Of a DNA stretch of 64,000 nucleotides, positions 27,110 to 37,600 are shown in pieces (within the stretch, counting starts at the first letter, position 1; the number at the start of each line of letters is the position of its first letter). This DNA comes from Scardovia wiggsiae (lineage in GTDB: Bacteria > Actinomycetota > Actinomycetes > Actinomycetales > Bifidobacteriaceae), in contig NZ_CP157350.1 of NCBI RefSeq assembly GCF_051045985.1, positions 930,001-994,000 on the forward strand, read 5' to 3'. The translations under genes were made by a program, and so were the position numbers. A model generated the notes under the pieces. The model was given only the letters and a program-made list of their open reading frames with translations, was not told the DNA's origin and ran no database searches.

Positions 27110-28117
27110 CTACCTCCCTACTCCGTCTGTGCCGGCATCGGGACCGGCACTATCCAGCCGCGGGTCTGTGATTATGCACATAATGTCAACAACAAGACCT
27201 GCAGCAAAAAACAGGGCCGAAAGGAGCAGGATCTCGCTCTGCGCTGCCAGAAGGTCCCTGTTCTGGATATCACGCATCAGCATGCCCGACAGCCCCGGCA
27301 ATGCGAACAGCTGTTCCACAACGAGGACACCCGTGACCATACCGGCAAAAGTTATCCCGAAAACGCTGGCCAGCTGCGGTACCACTAGGCGGAGGCCGGT
27401 CTTCCACAGTGCCTCCCTCCGCGTCATGCCGGCTGCCATACTCATGGAGATATAATCCGTCCGGGCAACATCAAGCAGTCCTGAACGTGTATACCGCATA
27501 ACTGATGCACCGGTAATAACCGATACGCTTGCAGCAGGCAGTATCAGGCTCCTGACTGCTTCCAGAGGGGAAGCCCAGCCGTCATCGGGGAAACCAGATA
27601 CAGGAAAGACGCCGATGACGCCTGTACCCCTGCCAAAAAGCATAATGAGGAGAAGCCCGAGCCACAATGCAGGTACAGCGGCAGCACAGATAGCTGCGAT
27701 CCGGTATATATTCTGCACAGCAGGACGCCTGGACGCTACGCTGCTTACCCCGAGCGGGATCCCGATAAGGGCTGACAGGATAAGGCTTATGCATATCAGG
27801 GGGAACGTCACCTGTGAGCGCTGCGCTGCCTGCCCAGCAACAGATTGCCCGGTAAGCAGCGAAGTACCCAGATCCCCATGAAATACAGCCTGAAGCCAGC
27901 TGAAGTACTGGCTGGCATAGCTGCGGTCAAGCCCCAGCTTCCTGCGCAGCCGTGCCACCTGTTCCGGCGTAGAGTTGAGCCCTGCGATAAGGGAAGCCTG
28001 ATCTCCGGGAAGGATGCGCAGGACAAGGAAAACCAGTATCGACAGTATAACCATGGCAGCTGCAAAAAACAGCAGCCGCCTCACGGCCATTTTTGCTATC
28101 CGTTGTGCAGTCCTCAT
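27110..28117 (-). CDS. Peptide-type ABC importer, permease 1 (OppB/DppB-like)
   Basis: Inner-membrane subunit of about 335 residues with six hydrophobic segments. The N-terminal signature is LVFLVLRILPGDQASLIAG, and a coupling stretch LLVVEQLFALPGLSGMLM lies near the C-terminus. The start was set at 28117, with GGAGGG 9 nt upstream, just past the binding-protein TAA. The frame opens 17 codons earlier inside the upstream gene. The C-terminus is a short Gly/Asp-rich tail. Confidence 0.9.
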   Translation of the reverse strand: MRTAQRIAKMAVRRLLFFAAAMVILSILVFLVLRILPGDQASLIAGLNSTPEQVARLRRKLGLDRSYASQYFSWLQAVFHGDLGTSLLTGQSVAGQAAQRSQVTFPLICISLILSALIGIPLGVSSVASRRPAVQNIYRIAAICAAAVPALWLGLLLIMLFGRGTGVIGVFPVSGFPDDGWASPLEAVRSLILPAASVSVITGASVMRYTRSGLLDVARTDYISMSMAAGMTRREALWKTGLRLVVPQLASVFGITFAGMVTGVLVVEQLFALPGLSGMLMRDIQNRDLLAAQSEILLLSALFFAAGLVVDIMCIITDPRLDSAGPDAGTDGVGR

Positions 28118-28119
28118 AT

Positions 28120-29763
28120 TTATCTGCCCTCCGCTGCCTTCAGTCCTGAACTGGACGAAACATTCCATAGAGGCAGGTATACCTGGTTCAAATCCGTGGG
28201 GAAACCGCTGACCCCTTTCCTGGATGCAGTGATAACACGGTAATTAAGCAGCCAGTCTGCAGCTGCATCTTCGCTGACGATTCGGGCCGCCTGTGCGATC
28301 AAGGCATCATGGGCTGCATTATCGGAAGCTGCAAGCGCCTGCGAATACAGGCTGATCACCCGCGGGTTATTGTAGCCGTAGTAATAATCGGGATTGGCCC
28401 ATTGATGGAAATCATGGCTCTCATTATGGTCAACAAGCGACAGGTCATAATCCCTGTTCTTATAGACATGGTTAAGCCATGTATTGAAATCGACACGCTC
28501 TACAGACAGCCTTATATTGATCTGCGCAAGCTGCGACTTGAGCTGATCGCCAATTTCAGCCGGATAGATATTTGCATATTCCAGGGAAATATCAAGAGGA
28601 TGGGATGCATCGTATCCAGCCTCCTCCATAAGCTTCCGCGCTTTGGCACTATTATGCGGATATATATCCGTAAGATCCTGGTACCCCGGGTCAAGGCGCG
28701 GGACAGGCCCGCCAAGCGGCAGATCATAGTTCCCGCGTGAACGGATTATTGCCTGGTGGTCTATGCCGAACCGTATCGCCTGACGCACACGCTTGTCAGT
28801 AAAAGGGTCTCTCTTATTATTAAACGCAAGGACATACTTATCGGTACCGTTACCTGCCTTCACAGTGAATGCGGGATCCTTCCCCACTGATCCAGCAAGC
28901 CGGTCCGATAAGGGTGCCAAGACCTGGACCTCCCCGCTTTTCAAAGCGTTCAGGCCAGCGTTTGTATCCGCATAGTACCGGATATCTACAGTGCCCGTTT
29001 TAGGCTTATGCGAACCCCAATAGCGCGTATCTGCATGGAAGCTGACTGAAACTCCCGGTTTATAATCGGCTATGGTATAGGGCCCTGAGCCGACTGCCCG
29101 GACCTTCATATCGTAATGCGCGTCTTTATCAAAAACGAGGCCGGCACGCCCGGTAAGCTGCCACAGCAGTTCTGTATATGGTGCGGTCAGCCTCAGGACA
29201 ACGGTATTCGGGTTTACTGCTTCCACAGATCTGTAATTCTGGACCAATGAATAGCCCTGGTATTTTTTATCCATCATCTGCCTGATGGACCACACTACAT
29301 CATCTGCATCCAGCCTATGCCCGTTGGAAAAATGCATATCAGTATTCAAATGGAAAACGTATACCATTCCATTGTTGGAGACCTCCCACGATTTTGCCAG
29401 CGACGGTACTACTGTATTCGTTGAAGTACGTGCAACAAGGCCCTCATAAACGTTGCCGATAAGCAGCTGATCAAGCGCAGACCCCGACTGGGTGCGGATA
29501 TCAAGATTTGCCGGTGCCAGCTGAAGGCCGATTGAGATACGTGATGCCTGCTGCGGGTTACGGGTCTTGCCGCCAGTAATAACCGCATACCCTGCTGCCA
29601 CAACCATGACAGCGCCTGCAACAGCAGCAGCCCATCTTGTGAAACGGCCTGCGATACTCTGCGACCGGGTCCTGCTGTTAAGCAATTCAGCTACGTCCGG
29701 TTTTTTCCGTCCCTTTATGCCTGATATATTTTCGCCGCTGTCATCCTGTATATCCTGGAGCAT
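28120..29763 (-). CDS. ABC importer substrate-binding protein (family 5), membrane-anchored
   Basis: Solute-binding protein (SBP_bac_5) that captures substrate outside the cell for the four downstream gene products. It shows family features such as DMHFSNGHRLDADDVVWSIRQM and DKRVRQAIRFGIDHQAIIRS. The start was set at 29763, with GGAGG 6 nt upstream, giving 547 residues; the frame also opens at 29844. Oddly there is no lipobox cysteine. Instead a 43-residue charged cytoplasmic tail precedes one hydrophobic segment (about 44-62), which looks like an uncleaved anchor. Substrate unknown: peptides are the default for the family. Confidence 0.88.
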   Translation of the reverse strand: MLQDIQDDSGENISGIKGRKKPDVAELLNSRTRSQSIAGRFTRWAAAVAGAVMVVAAGYAVITGGKTRNPQQASRISIGLQLAPANLDIRTQSGSALDQLLIGNVYEGLVARTSTNTVVPSLAKSWEVSNNGMVYVFHLNTDMHFSNGHRLDADDVVWSIRQMMDKKYQGYSLVQNYRSVEAVNPNTVVLRLTAPYTELLWQLTGRAGLVFDKDAHYDMKVRAVGSGPYTIADYKPGVSVSFHADTRYWGSHKPKTGTVDIRYYADTNAGLNALKSGEVQVLAPLSDRLAGSVGKDPAFTVKAGNGTDKYVLAFNNKRDPFTDKRVRQAIRFGIDHQAIIRSRGNYDLPLGGPVPRLDPGYQDLTDIYPHNSAKARKLMEEAGYDASHPLDISLEYANIYPAEIGDQLKSQLAQINIRLSVERVDFNTWLNHVYKNRDYDLSLVDHNESHDFHQWANPDYYYGYNNPRVISLYSQALAASDNAAHDALIAQAARIVSEDAAADWLLNYRVITASRKGVSGFPTDLNQVYLPLWNVSSSSGLKAAEGR

Positions 29764-30041
29764 ACAGTGCCTCCATATGTGTGTAACTGGACAGGTCTCC
29801 GCATGGGTTCCCAAGTCGTCGCCTGCAGTTTTAACAGACAACATTCTAACCGCACATCATGACGCAGGCTGAAGCAGCTGTCAGAAAAGGAAACCCGCCC
29901 CCGCCCGGTATGGATCGGATGGGAACGGGCTGTCAGGCTCCCGGCCTGCGCTGTTCTTTATCTTCTGTGCACTTCAACCAGCATTAACCGCAGTTTTGCC
30001 TGCATATCCGCCGTGCCGGAGCGCCGCAGCAAGGCATAGAA
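29764..30041. other. Intergenic region upstream of the ABC operon
   Basis: About 280 bp without a supported gene. It should contain the ABC operon promoter and the 3' end of the lipoprotein transcript (both minus strand). A G/C-rich imperfect inverted stretch at about 29897-29925 (CCCGTTCCC.../...GGGCGGGGGCGGG on the minus strand), followed by TTTCCTTTT, could terminate the lipoprotein transcript, but pairing is poor. Confidence 0.3.
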
Positions 30042-30497
30042 CTATTTGTCGTATGTTTTACTGCCTATTTTGAGCCCATGCTCAGCGAAAAGGTCGATAC
30101 GGACCTTAACGCCATTGACGCCAGCTGTTTTGCGGCACTCGTCAATGACCTCTGTTGCGGAACTTTGCATTGAATCCCACAAGGTGCTCAGCTGGGGCTC
30201 AAGGGCCTCTTTGATCTGTTCATCTGTTGCACCCTGGTTCTTAAGCTTAAGGGTATAGATGATAGTCTTCCCTTCGTGGGACAGGCTCACGCTGATACGG
30301 TTTTGAAAACGCTTATTAGTAGACGCCAGTTTGTCTTTAACCGATTTACTGTTCAGGATAGTTTCGATCTTCTGATCGTCCGACTTGAACCACAGGCTCG
30401 GGCTCGTACATGCTGAAAGACCGGCTACGGAGGCGAATGCCATTACCAGGGCGATAACGGCCTTAGGCAATGCAGCCCTTACTTTAGTAGTACCCAT
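30042..30497 (-). CDS. Small secreted lipoprotein of unknown function
   Basis: A 151-residue protein with a lipoprotein signal peptide: basic start, hydrophobic core (about 12-26) and lipobox LSAC with the acylated cysteine at residue 30. The mature part is short, charged and mostly alpha/beta without recognisable catalytic motifs. Its general look (small DUF-type lipoprotein with a two-Cys mature region, C30 apart) resembles DUF4854-like proteins of Gram-positive bacteria, but this is a guess. AAAGGA precedes the ATG. It is a single gene, divergent from the glycosyltransferase. Confidence 0.75.
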   Translation of the reverse strand: MGTTKVRAALPKAVIALVMAFASVAGLSACTSPSLWFKSDDQKIETILNSKSVKDKLASTNKRFQNRISVSLSHEGKTIIYTLKLKNQGATDEQIKEALEPQLSTLWDSMQSSATEVIDECRKTAGVNGVKVRIDLFAEHGLKIGSKTYDK

Positions 30498-30773
30498 AAT
30501 ATTGTGAATCCTTTCGATTATTTTTCACCGAAATGAAAAATTTATCTCACTTATAATCATGCTTTTCATTGCCGCCAGTCTGCTGCTTATACCAGTTTCT
30601 GAACCACACAACTCCAGCAGCCCTTATTCTACTCCTACCCGGTGAAGACCGGCTATACGCCTGTCATAAACTGAATAAAGCATAATCTTAAATATGCACA
30701 TAAAAATCAGGACTTCAGGAAACCTTACCCTAAAAACTGATACTGCCCGCTGCCTGTAATAATCATCCAATAA
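30498..30773. other. Divergent intergenic region, lipoprotein / glycosyltransferase
   Basis: About 275 bp of A/T-rich sequence with no supported gene. It should include the lipoprotein promoter; TATAAG near 30551-30556 on the minus strand is a possible -10, but no good -35 is paired with it. Confidence 0.35.
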
Positions 30774-30802
30774 TTGCCGCTCTCAGGAATGCATGCCATA
30801 AT
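30774..30802 (+). promoter_or_regulatory. Promoter giving a leaderless glycosyltransferase mRNA
   Basis: TTGCCG (30774-30779), 17-bp spacer, CATAAT (30797-30802). The expected transcription start, about 7 nt after the -10, coincides with the GTG at 30809, and there is no Shine-Dalgarno sequence. Leaderless mRNAs are common in actinobacteria. Confidence 0.55.
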
Positions 30803-30808
30803 TGATTT

Positions 30809-32128
30809 GTGAAAACTGCGGATGACGGAAAACCTTGCAGCAGCCCTGAAGCATCCGGGCAGCGGGTTGAATCCGGAAATACTGAATACAGTACAGGGAT
30901 GCAGCGGCCTCTGACGATCGCCCTTGTGGTAGATTCACTGAGCAATTTCAGCAATGGCACGGCAAATTCCGCATACCAGCTTGCCCGTGAACTTACAGGC
31001 CGCGGGAATACCGTCAGGCTTATAGGGGTGGGGGCGCCCGATGCGCAGTACCGTGCCCGGGAACAGCATATTCCCGTTGCTACATGGTTCGCGCACAGGC
31101 AGCAGACATGTTTTGCCAGGCCCTCCGCTGTGCTGTTCAGGCGCGCATTCAAGGATGCTGACATAATCCATATTTACGAGCCTTTCAGTTTCGGCAGGCA
31201 TGCACGGGATTATGCCCTGTCCCACAGTATCCCCGTAACTGCGGGGTTCCATATACAGCCTGAGAATATCATGTATTCACTGGGGGCATGCCGTTTTATC
31301 CCGGGGCTTTCCTCAGCCATATATACAGGCCTGAACCATTACTTTTACAAAAAGATACGGCACATACATGTACCTACACAGATGGAAGCGGATTTCCTGC
31401 AGCGCCGCCGTTACAGGAATGCCCTGCACATCATCTCCAACGGCTACCAGCCGGATTTCAGCCCTGGATGTGATGCTGGGGACAGTATCGGGGCAGAAGA
31501 GGGTACAGATACAGATATGGCATACAGTCCCGGATTTGCCCAATCCCCCTGTACAGGAAAGAAATTCGTTATTGCTGCTGCAGGAAGGCTGAACCGTGAA
31601 AAGGACCATATAACATTGATCCGCGCTATCGGCAAGTGCCGGCACAATAAAGATATCGAGCTGCGCATTGCGGGGACCGGGCCGCTGTATAAACATCTCA
31701 TATCCGAATGCAGAAAACAGCTTGCTAATACCGCATCTGTCGGGTTCCGCAAACACTCTGAAATGCCCCGGTTCTTCAGGGAGGCCGACCTTATGGTGCA
31801 CCCTTCCATAGCTGATATTGAAGGTGTGAGCGTCCTTGAAGGCATGGCGTGCGGCCTGGTCCCCGTTATTGCCGGCTCACGGTTAAGCGCAGCAGGGAAT
31901 TTCGCCCTTACAGGCAACTCCCTTTTCCCTGCCGGCGACTCAGAAACACTCGCGCAGCGCATCGACTGGTGGATCGAACATCCCAAAGACCGGCGCATAT
32001 GGGGCAGGAAATATGCCGAATATGCCTGCCGGCACTACAATATAGCGCGCTGTGCCCGCGATTTTGAGCTTATGGAACGCGCAGCGATCAAAGATGCCCG
32101 GGAAAACGGCCCGCAGCAGCACGCCTGA
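30809..32128 (+). CDS. GT4-family glycosyltransferase
   Basis: GT-B retaining glycosyltransferase of 439 residues. The N-terminal acceptor half begins IALVVDSLSNFSNGTANSAYQLA (about 37-59) and contains IPVTAGFHIQPENIMYSLG. The C-terminal donor half has AAAGRLNREKDHITLIRAI, GTGPLYKHLI and the nucleotide-sugar motif IEGVSVLEGMACGLVPV. A low-complexity insertion (about 222-250) joins the halves. Relatives with this GFH.QPEN motif are annotated as diacylglycerol or glycolipid glycosyltransferases, so a membrane glycolipid role is plausible but unproven. The start is GTG with no ribosome site, probably leaderless; an internal Met at residue 31 is an alternative. Confidence 0.85.
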   Translation: MKTADDGKPCSSPEASGQRVESGNTEYSTGMQRPLTIALVVDSLSNFSNGTANSAYQLARELTGRGNTVRLIGVGAPDAQYRAREQHIPVATWFAHRQQTCFARPSAVLFRRAFKDADIIHIYEPFSFGRHARDYALSHSIPVTAGFHIQPENIMYSLGACRFIPGLSSAIYTGLNHYFYKKIRHIHVPTQMEADFLQRRRYRNALHIISNGYQPDFSPGCDAGDSIGAEEGTDTDMAYSPGFAQSPCTGKKFVIAAAGRLNREKDHITLIRAIGKCRHNKDIELRIAGTGPLYKHLISECRKQLANTASVGFRKHSEMPRFFREADLMVHPSIADIEGVSVLEGMACGLVPVIAGSRLSAAGNFALTGNSLFPAGDSETLAQRIDWWIEHPKDRRIWGRKYAEYACRHYNIARCARDFELMERAAIKDARENGPQQHA

Positions 32129-32229
32129 AAAGTACCGTAAAAGCAGAAAACCCCGTGTACGACATGCTTATATACTGCGTCCACTAATCCGTGTATAGTT
32201 TTCATCTGTTGCACAGAATGTGCGCACAT

Positions 32230-32306
32230 GGTGGCTATAGCTCAGTTGGCAGAGCACCTGATTGTGGTTCAGGAGGTCGCGCGTTCGAGCCGCGTTAGCC
32301 ACCCCA
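32230..32306 (+). tRNA. tRNA-His (GTG anticodon)
   Basis: Cloverleaf assembled by eye. The acceptor stem GTGGCTA/TAGCCAC begins at 32231, with the extra 5' G(-1) at 32230 opposite discriminator C, the hallmark of tRNA-His. The D arm is AGCTCAGTTGGCAGAGC, the anticodon stem-loop CCTGA-TTGTGGT-TCAGG reads GTG, and the T arm is GCGCG-TTCGAGC-CGCGT. CCA is encoded (32304-32306). It stands alone between the glycosyltransferase and purT. Confidence 0.95.
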
Positions 32307-32359
32307 CTAATCGATAGATGCAATATTGCCTGATATATCCCTGGTGACACAATAAGGAC

Positions 32360-33700
32360 ATGAGCACCATCAGCAAGTGGCACGTTGGAGTCCCATATAC
32401 TGAAAATACGGCAGCAGACGGCAGCTCCGGCAAGAACAGTGCAGATACAGCACAGGACGCACTGCCGGACAGGCACCATACCGTACGTGTTATGCTGCTC
32501 GGATCCGGCGAGCTCGGCAAAGAGATAGCTATTGAACTGATGCGCTTGGGGGCATGGGTGTGCGCTGCAGATTCTTATGCCCATGCCCCTGCCATGCATA
32601 TCGCACACGAAAGCCGTGTACTGGATATGGCCGATCCTGATGCGCTGCAGGATGCTGTCACCGAGATCCATCCCGATATTATTGTCCCGGAAGTAGAAGC
32701 TATCGCCACACAAGTGCTTACAAGGGCTGCCGGACGGGGGATCCAAGTTACCCCGAGTGCTGCCGCCGCACAAGTATGCATGGACCGCGAAGCTTTGCGG
32801 ACGCTTGCTCATGACAGGCTGGGCCTGCCGACTGTGCCATACCTGTTTGCGGGAAGCCTCAGTGAGCTCCGGAGCAAGGCAGCCATCATTGGGTTTCCCT
32901 GTGTTGTCAAACCGGTTATGAGCTCTTCCGGCCACGGGCAGTCAATTGTGTACGGCCAGGGGCAGCTGGAGGAAGCATGGTCAGAGGCACAGTCCGGACG
33001 GCGCGCAGCACATGAGGGCGAGGTATCCCGCGTGATCATAGAAGCTCTCGCACCGCTTGATTACGAACTGACTATCCTTACTGTGGCATCAAGCTCCGGG
33101 GTGGCAGCATGCAGCCCTATCCGGCATATCCAGGAAAACGGGGATTACAAGGAATCCTGGCAGCCTGCCCATACCCCTGAAGCTGTTATGGCTGAAGCAT
33201 CTTCTATTGCGCATCGTATCACTGAAGGCCTTGTTGCCGCCGCACAGGAGAATGGCGAGCTGGGATGGGGCGTTTACGGCGTTGAAATATTTGTCCTTTC
33301 CGATGGCCGCGTATTGTTCAACGAGGTCTCTCCCCGCCCCCACGATACAGGTATGGTGACTCTCATTTCCCAGGATCTGAGCGAATTCGCACTCCACGCC
33401 AGGGCAATACTGGGTATCCCTGTACCGCAAAACTCTGTCGGGCTTGCCCATCCTGGTTATATCAGCGCAAGCCGGGCAATCGTCATACAGGGTGAAGGGC
33501 AGGCCAGTTTCAGCAATCTTGCCCGCGCCCTCCGTATACCGCACAGTGACCTGCGTATTTTCGGCAAACCCGGAATCCATGGCAGGCGGCGTATGGGAAT
33601 CGCTCTGGCTTACGCATCTAATGAAACTAAAGCAAGGGAAGCAGCAGCACAAACCGCACAGGGGCTCACTGTTACAGTCAGCCCCATCAAGTCCGCATAA
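32360..33700 (+). CDS. purT: Formate-dependent GAR transformylase PurT
   Basis: ATP-grasp enzyme that formylates glycinamide ribonucleotide using formate and ATP, the folate-independent version of step 3 of purine synthesis. The N-terminal fold has VMLLGSGELGKEIAIELMRLG (about 44-64), an ATP-grasp region with GFPCVVKPVMSSSGHGQS, and metal/substrate residues in GVYGVEIFVL, EVSPRPHDTGMVT and the C-terminal GKPGIHGRRRMGI. An N-terminal extension of about 40 residues exceeds the usual 390-395 length. A ribosome site (AAGGA) lies unusually close, about 1 nt, to the ATG. Confidence 0.95.
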   Translation: MSTISKWHVGVPYTENTAADGSSGKNSADTAQDALPDRHHTVRVMLLGSGELGKEIAIELMRLGAWVCAADSYAHAPAMHIAHESRVLDMADPDALQDAVTEIHPDIIVPEVEAIATQVLTRAAGRGIQVTPSAAAAQVCMDREALRTLAHDRLGLPTVPYLFAGSLSELRSKAAIIGFPCVVKPVMSSSGHGQSIVYGQGQLEEAWSEAQSGRRAAHEGEVSRVIIEALAPLDYELTILTVASSSGVAACSPIRHIQENGDYKESWQPAHTPEAVMAEASSIAHRITEGLVAAAQENGELGWGVYGVEIFVLSDGRVLFNEVSPRPHDTGMVTLISQDLSEFALHARAILGIPVPQNSVGLAHPGYISASRAIVIQGEGQASFSNLARALRIPHSDLRIFGKPGIHGRRRMGIALAYASNETKAREAAAQTAQGLTVTVSPIKSA

Positions 33701-33813
33701 TGAGATTTCCCTCCGGGATCTGCTTTTCCTGTAATACATAACGGGTAGATTGTTGGATAGAAGGATGGAATACCCGTCCCTATGCCACCACACTGAAAGG
33801 CACCTAAGAAGTT

Positions 33814-34569
33814 ATGCAGAAGCTATCGCAGCTCTATGAAGGTAAAGCTAAAAAACTGTTCGCTACTGAAAACACTGAAGTTCTGTGGGTCGAATACCTT
33901 GATCAGGCAACAGCCGGGAACGGCGCCAGGAAAGCGCAGATCAAAGGCAAGGGGCGCCTTAATAACCGTATTACAGCTGTTATCTTCAATGAGCTTGCAT
34001 ACCGCGGTATCGCAAGCCATTTTATTTCTCAGATCAGCGATACTGAACAGCTTGTACGGAGAATGGAAATGTTCCCGCTGGAGATCATCATGCGCAATAT
34101 CGCTGCTGGGAGTTTCGCCAGGCGGTATGGCAGGGAAGAAGGTACCCTGCTGAGCCGCCCGGTCCTTGAACTGTGCCTGAAAGATGATGCTCTGGGAGAC
34201 CCATTCATTAATACTGACGATGCCATCGCGCTGGGCCTCGCAACACGCGACCAGCTTGATATCATTTCGGCAAAAGCCCGGGAAATCAACCATGCACTGA
34301 CAGCTATTTTCAACGATATCAATGTTACCCTTGTTGATTTCAAAGTAGAGATGGGGCGCACATCTGACGGCACTATCCTCCTTGCCGATGAGATAACCCC
34401 GGATACCTGCCGTTTATGGGATACAGCAAAAACTGCTGAAGGGCATGTGGAACACCTCGATAAAGATCTGTTCAGGCGTGACATGGGGAATATCATCCCG
34501 GCTTATGAAGAAATACTGGGCCGGCTGGAAAAACTCCATGCTTCGCATCCCCTCAATTCCATAAAATAA
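33814..34569 (+). CDS. purC: SAICAR synthetase PurC
   Basis: Joins CAIR with aspartate to form SAICAR. The N-terminus is LYEGKAKKLFAT (about 7-18), with family signatures LVRRMEMFPLEIIMRNIAAGSF and LVDFKVEMGR and the C-terminal DEITPDTCRLWD. The 251-residue length fits the family's compact (bacterial) form. It is the second plus-strand pur gene, 113 nt after purT, with its own weak upstream site. Confidence 0.96.
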   Translation: MQKLSQLYEGKAKKLFATENTEVLWVEYLDQATAGNGARKAQIKGKGRLNNRITAVIFNELAYRGIASHFISQISDTEQLVRRMEMFPLEIIMRNIAAGSFARRYGREEGTLLSRPVLELCLKDDALGDPFINTDDAIALGLATRDQLDIISAKAREINHALTAIFNDINVTLVDFKVEMGRTSDGTILLADEITPDTCRLWDTAKTAEGHVEHLDKDLFRRDMGNIIPAYEEILGRLEKLHASHPLNSIK

Positions 34570-34607
34570 ACTATTCAGTTTCCGCTTCCCAAACGGCATC
34601 CCTGGAA

Positions 34608-34639
34608 ACCCTGCACAGGGATCCTGAGAGGCAGGAAGG
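34608..34639 (+). other. Inverted repeat in the purC-purL gap
   Basis: ATCCCTG and CAGGGAT form an inverted repeat with an 11-nt loop, and an overlapping alternative CCCTG-CA-CAGGG exists. There is no U-tract, so it is not a clear terminator; it might tune the purC/purL ratio by protecting or pausing the mRNA. The rest of the 115-bp gap shows only the purL ribosome site. Confidence 0.3.
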
Positions 34640-34684
34640 GCAGCACTAGGATTTTCAGAGTCGAATTCCGGCGAAAGGAACTAC

Positions 34685-37600
34685 GTGGCAGAACGCATTT
34701 ACGTTGAGAAGAAGACGCAGTTTGACACCCAGACCCGTCAGCTCCTGTGCGAGCTCCGCACTATTGCGGGGGTCACGGCCCTCGAAAATCTGCGTATACT
34801 TAAACGCTACGATGTTGAGGGGATCACACCGGAACTTTTCCATCAGTGTATCGACACGGTTTTCAGCGAGCCTCAGACCGATGTTACCTATGCAGACTTG
34901 GGCAAGGCAGGCATCGGAGTGTCAGCAGCTGTCGATGACGGCACAGCCCAGGCCCCTCCCCTTATTTTTGCCGTTGAATACCTGCCCGGACAGTTTGACC
35001 AGCGGGCGGACTCCGCCAGCGAATGTATCCAGCTTATCAGCCAGACGGAGCGGCCTGCGGTCCGTACAGCGCAAGTCTATGTGCTTGTGGGCAGCAGGCT
35101 TACCGATACCGATATCAGTACTATCCGCGCGTATGTAGTCAACCCTGTAGATTCGCGTATTGCGGACCTTGCCAGGCCGCGGACGCTCAAGGCTGCTCCG
35201 CCCGAGCCCGGTCCTGTCGAAACCCTGGATGGATTCCGTAAACTGTCACAGACTGAACTGAAGCAATTCATCGAAGACTATGGCCTTGCCATGGATCTGG
35301 CAGATATTACTTTCTGCCAGAGCTATTTCCGGGAAGAGGAACGGGACCCTACCGTCACAGAGATCCGGGTTATCGACACATACTGGTCAGATCACTGCCG
35401 GCATACTACTTTTAATACACAGCTGGATGATATAACTATTGATGACACTGCGGTAAAAAAAGCTTTTAACGAATACCTCCGTATCCGCCGTACGCTGCAG
35501 CGTGATAATAAGCCTGTCAGCCTGATGGATATGGGTACTATAGGTGCACGTTACCTTAAAGGCACCGGTACCCTGAAAGGGCTTGATGAATCTGAAGAGA
35601 TCAATGCCTGCACCGTTAAAGTTACAGTAGATGTTGACGGGAAAGACCAGGACTGGCTCCTCCTTTTCAAGAATGAGACACATAACCATCCCACTGAGAT
35701 AGAACCCTTCGGCGGGGCAGCCACATGTGTGGGCGGCGCGATACGCGATCCCCTGTCAGGGCGCAGCTATGTATATCAGGCAATGCGCATCACAGGGGCA
35801 TCAGATCCGCGGGTACCGGTATCTGAAACACTGGAAGGCAAACTCCCCCAGCGGAAACTTGTAACTACTGCGGCAGCAGGTTTCTCTTCTTATGGGAATC
35901 AGATCGGCCTGGCTGCCGGAGAAATCCACGAACTCTACCATCCCGGATACGTAGCTAAACGTATGGAGATCGGCGCCGTGGTGGGTGCTGCGCCGCAGGC
36001 AAATGTGCGCCGCGAGGCTCCGAGATCCGGCGATAAGGTACTCCTCCTCGGCGGGCGTACCGGCAGGGACGGTATAGGCGGGGCAACGGGAGCGTCCAAA
36101 TCCCATAACGTCAGATCTATTGAAAAGGACGGTGCTGAAGTACAGAAAGGCAATGCCCCTGTAGAACGCAAACTTCAAAGGCTTTTCCGGCGCCATGATG
36201 CGGCGTCCCTTATCAAACGCTGCAACGATTTTGGGGCAGGCGGCGTATCAGTAGCCGTAGGTGAGCTGGCAGACAGCCTTGAGATATATCTGGATGCAGT
36301 CCCTAAAAAATATGACGGTCTGGACGGTACCGAACTGTCGATATCTGAAAGCCAGGAACGTATGGCGATCGTGCTTGCACCTGAAGATGTTGATGCTTTC
36401 CTCGCTGCTGCACATGAAGAAAATCTTGACGCCACCGTTATAGCAGAAGTCACAGGTTCCGGGCGCATGCGTATGCGGTGGAAAGGCAGGACGATCGTTG
36501 ATCTGAGCCGTAAATTCCTTGCTTCAAATGGCGCAGGGCGCAGCCAGCATGTCCATATTGCCCGTCAGGGGGCATACAGGACCCCTGACGCATGGCATAC
36601 GGGCAGCTTCAGCCAGCGTATGTCTGCGTTGGCTGGCGATATCAATGCCGCTTCACAGAAGGGGCTTTCCGAACGCTTTGATTCCACTATTGGGGCAGCT
36701 ACTGTCCTGATGCCGTTCGGCGGCAGGAGGCAGCTGACACCTCCAATGGTCATGGTCGCCAAATTCCCGGTTGACGGTGAAACAACAACAGCAAGCGCTA
36801 TGGCATGGGGTTTCAACCCTTATATTATGGAAGCAGACCAGTTTGCAGGAGCCTACCTGTCTGTCGTGGAATCCGTAAGCAAGCTTATCGCTTCAGGCTT
36901 CTCCCGGGAAAAATCCTATCTGTCTTTCCAGGAATATTTTGAGAAACTCGGGAATGATCCCAGCCGCTGGGGCAAGCCAGCGGCGGCTATGCTTGGCGCC
37001 CTTATGGCTCAGATTGACCTTGGTGTTGGCGCTGTTGGCGGCAAGGATTCGATGAGCGGGAGTTTTGAAAATCTTGATGTCCCTCCTACCCTGGTCAGTT
37101 TCGCTGTTGCAACAGGAGAGGCCGATGATGCGGTTTCGCCTGAATTCAAGGAGGCCGGGCATCAGATACTCCGGATATCCCCCCGCTATAAAAAAGACGG
37201 TATCACGCCTGATCCTCACAGCATGGTAGAAGTGATGGATGCCGTTCAGAAGCTTATGGATACCGGTATCACGCCTGATAAGGCCTCCGGCTGTACTGCC
37301 CGCGGCGCTGTCCTCGCCGCTGCGACCCCCGGATATGGCTGCACGGCGCAGGCGCTGTTCCTGCAGTGTGCAGGAAACCAGATCGGTGTAAAGCTCAACA
37401 GCAGCATCCATCCTGATGACCTTTTCATACCCCGTTATGGAAGCTTTATCATTGAACTTTCCCCTGCAGCTTCACACAACCATGAAGCTGTCAGGGACAT
37501 CCTCGGCTCTGCCGGTTTCTCTGCTGATATTATTGGGGAAACAACTGATACTTACACTTTCAGCGTCGGCGAAGAAGAAACCGGACTCGCCGATATCCAG

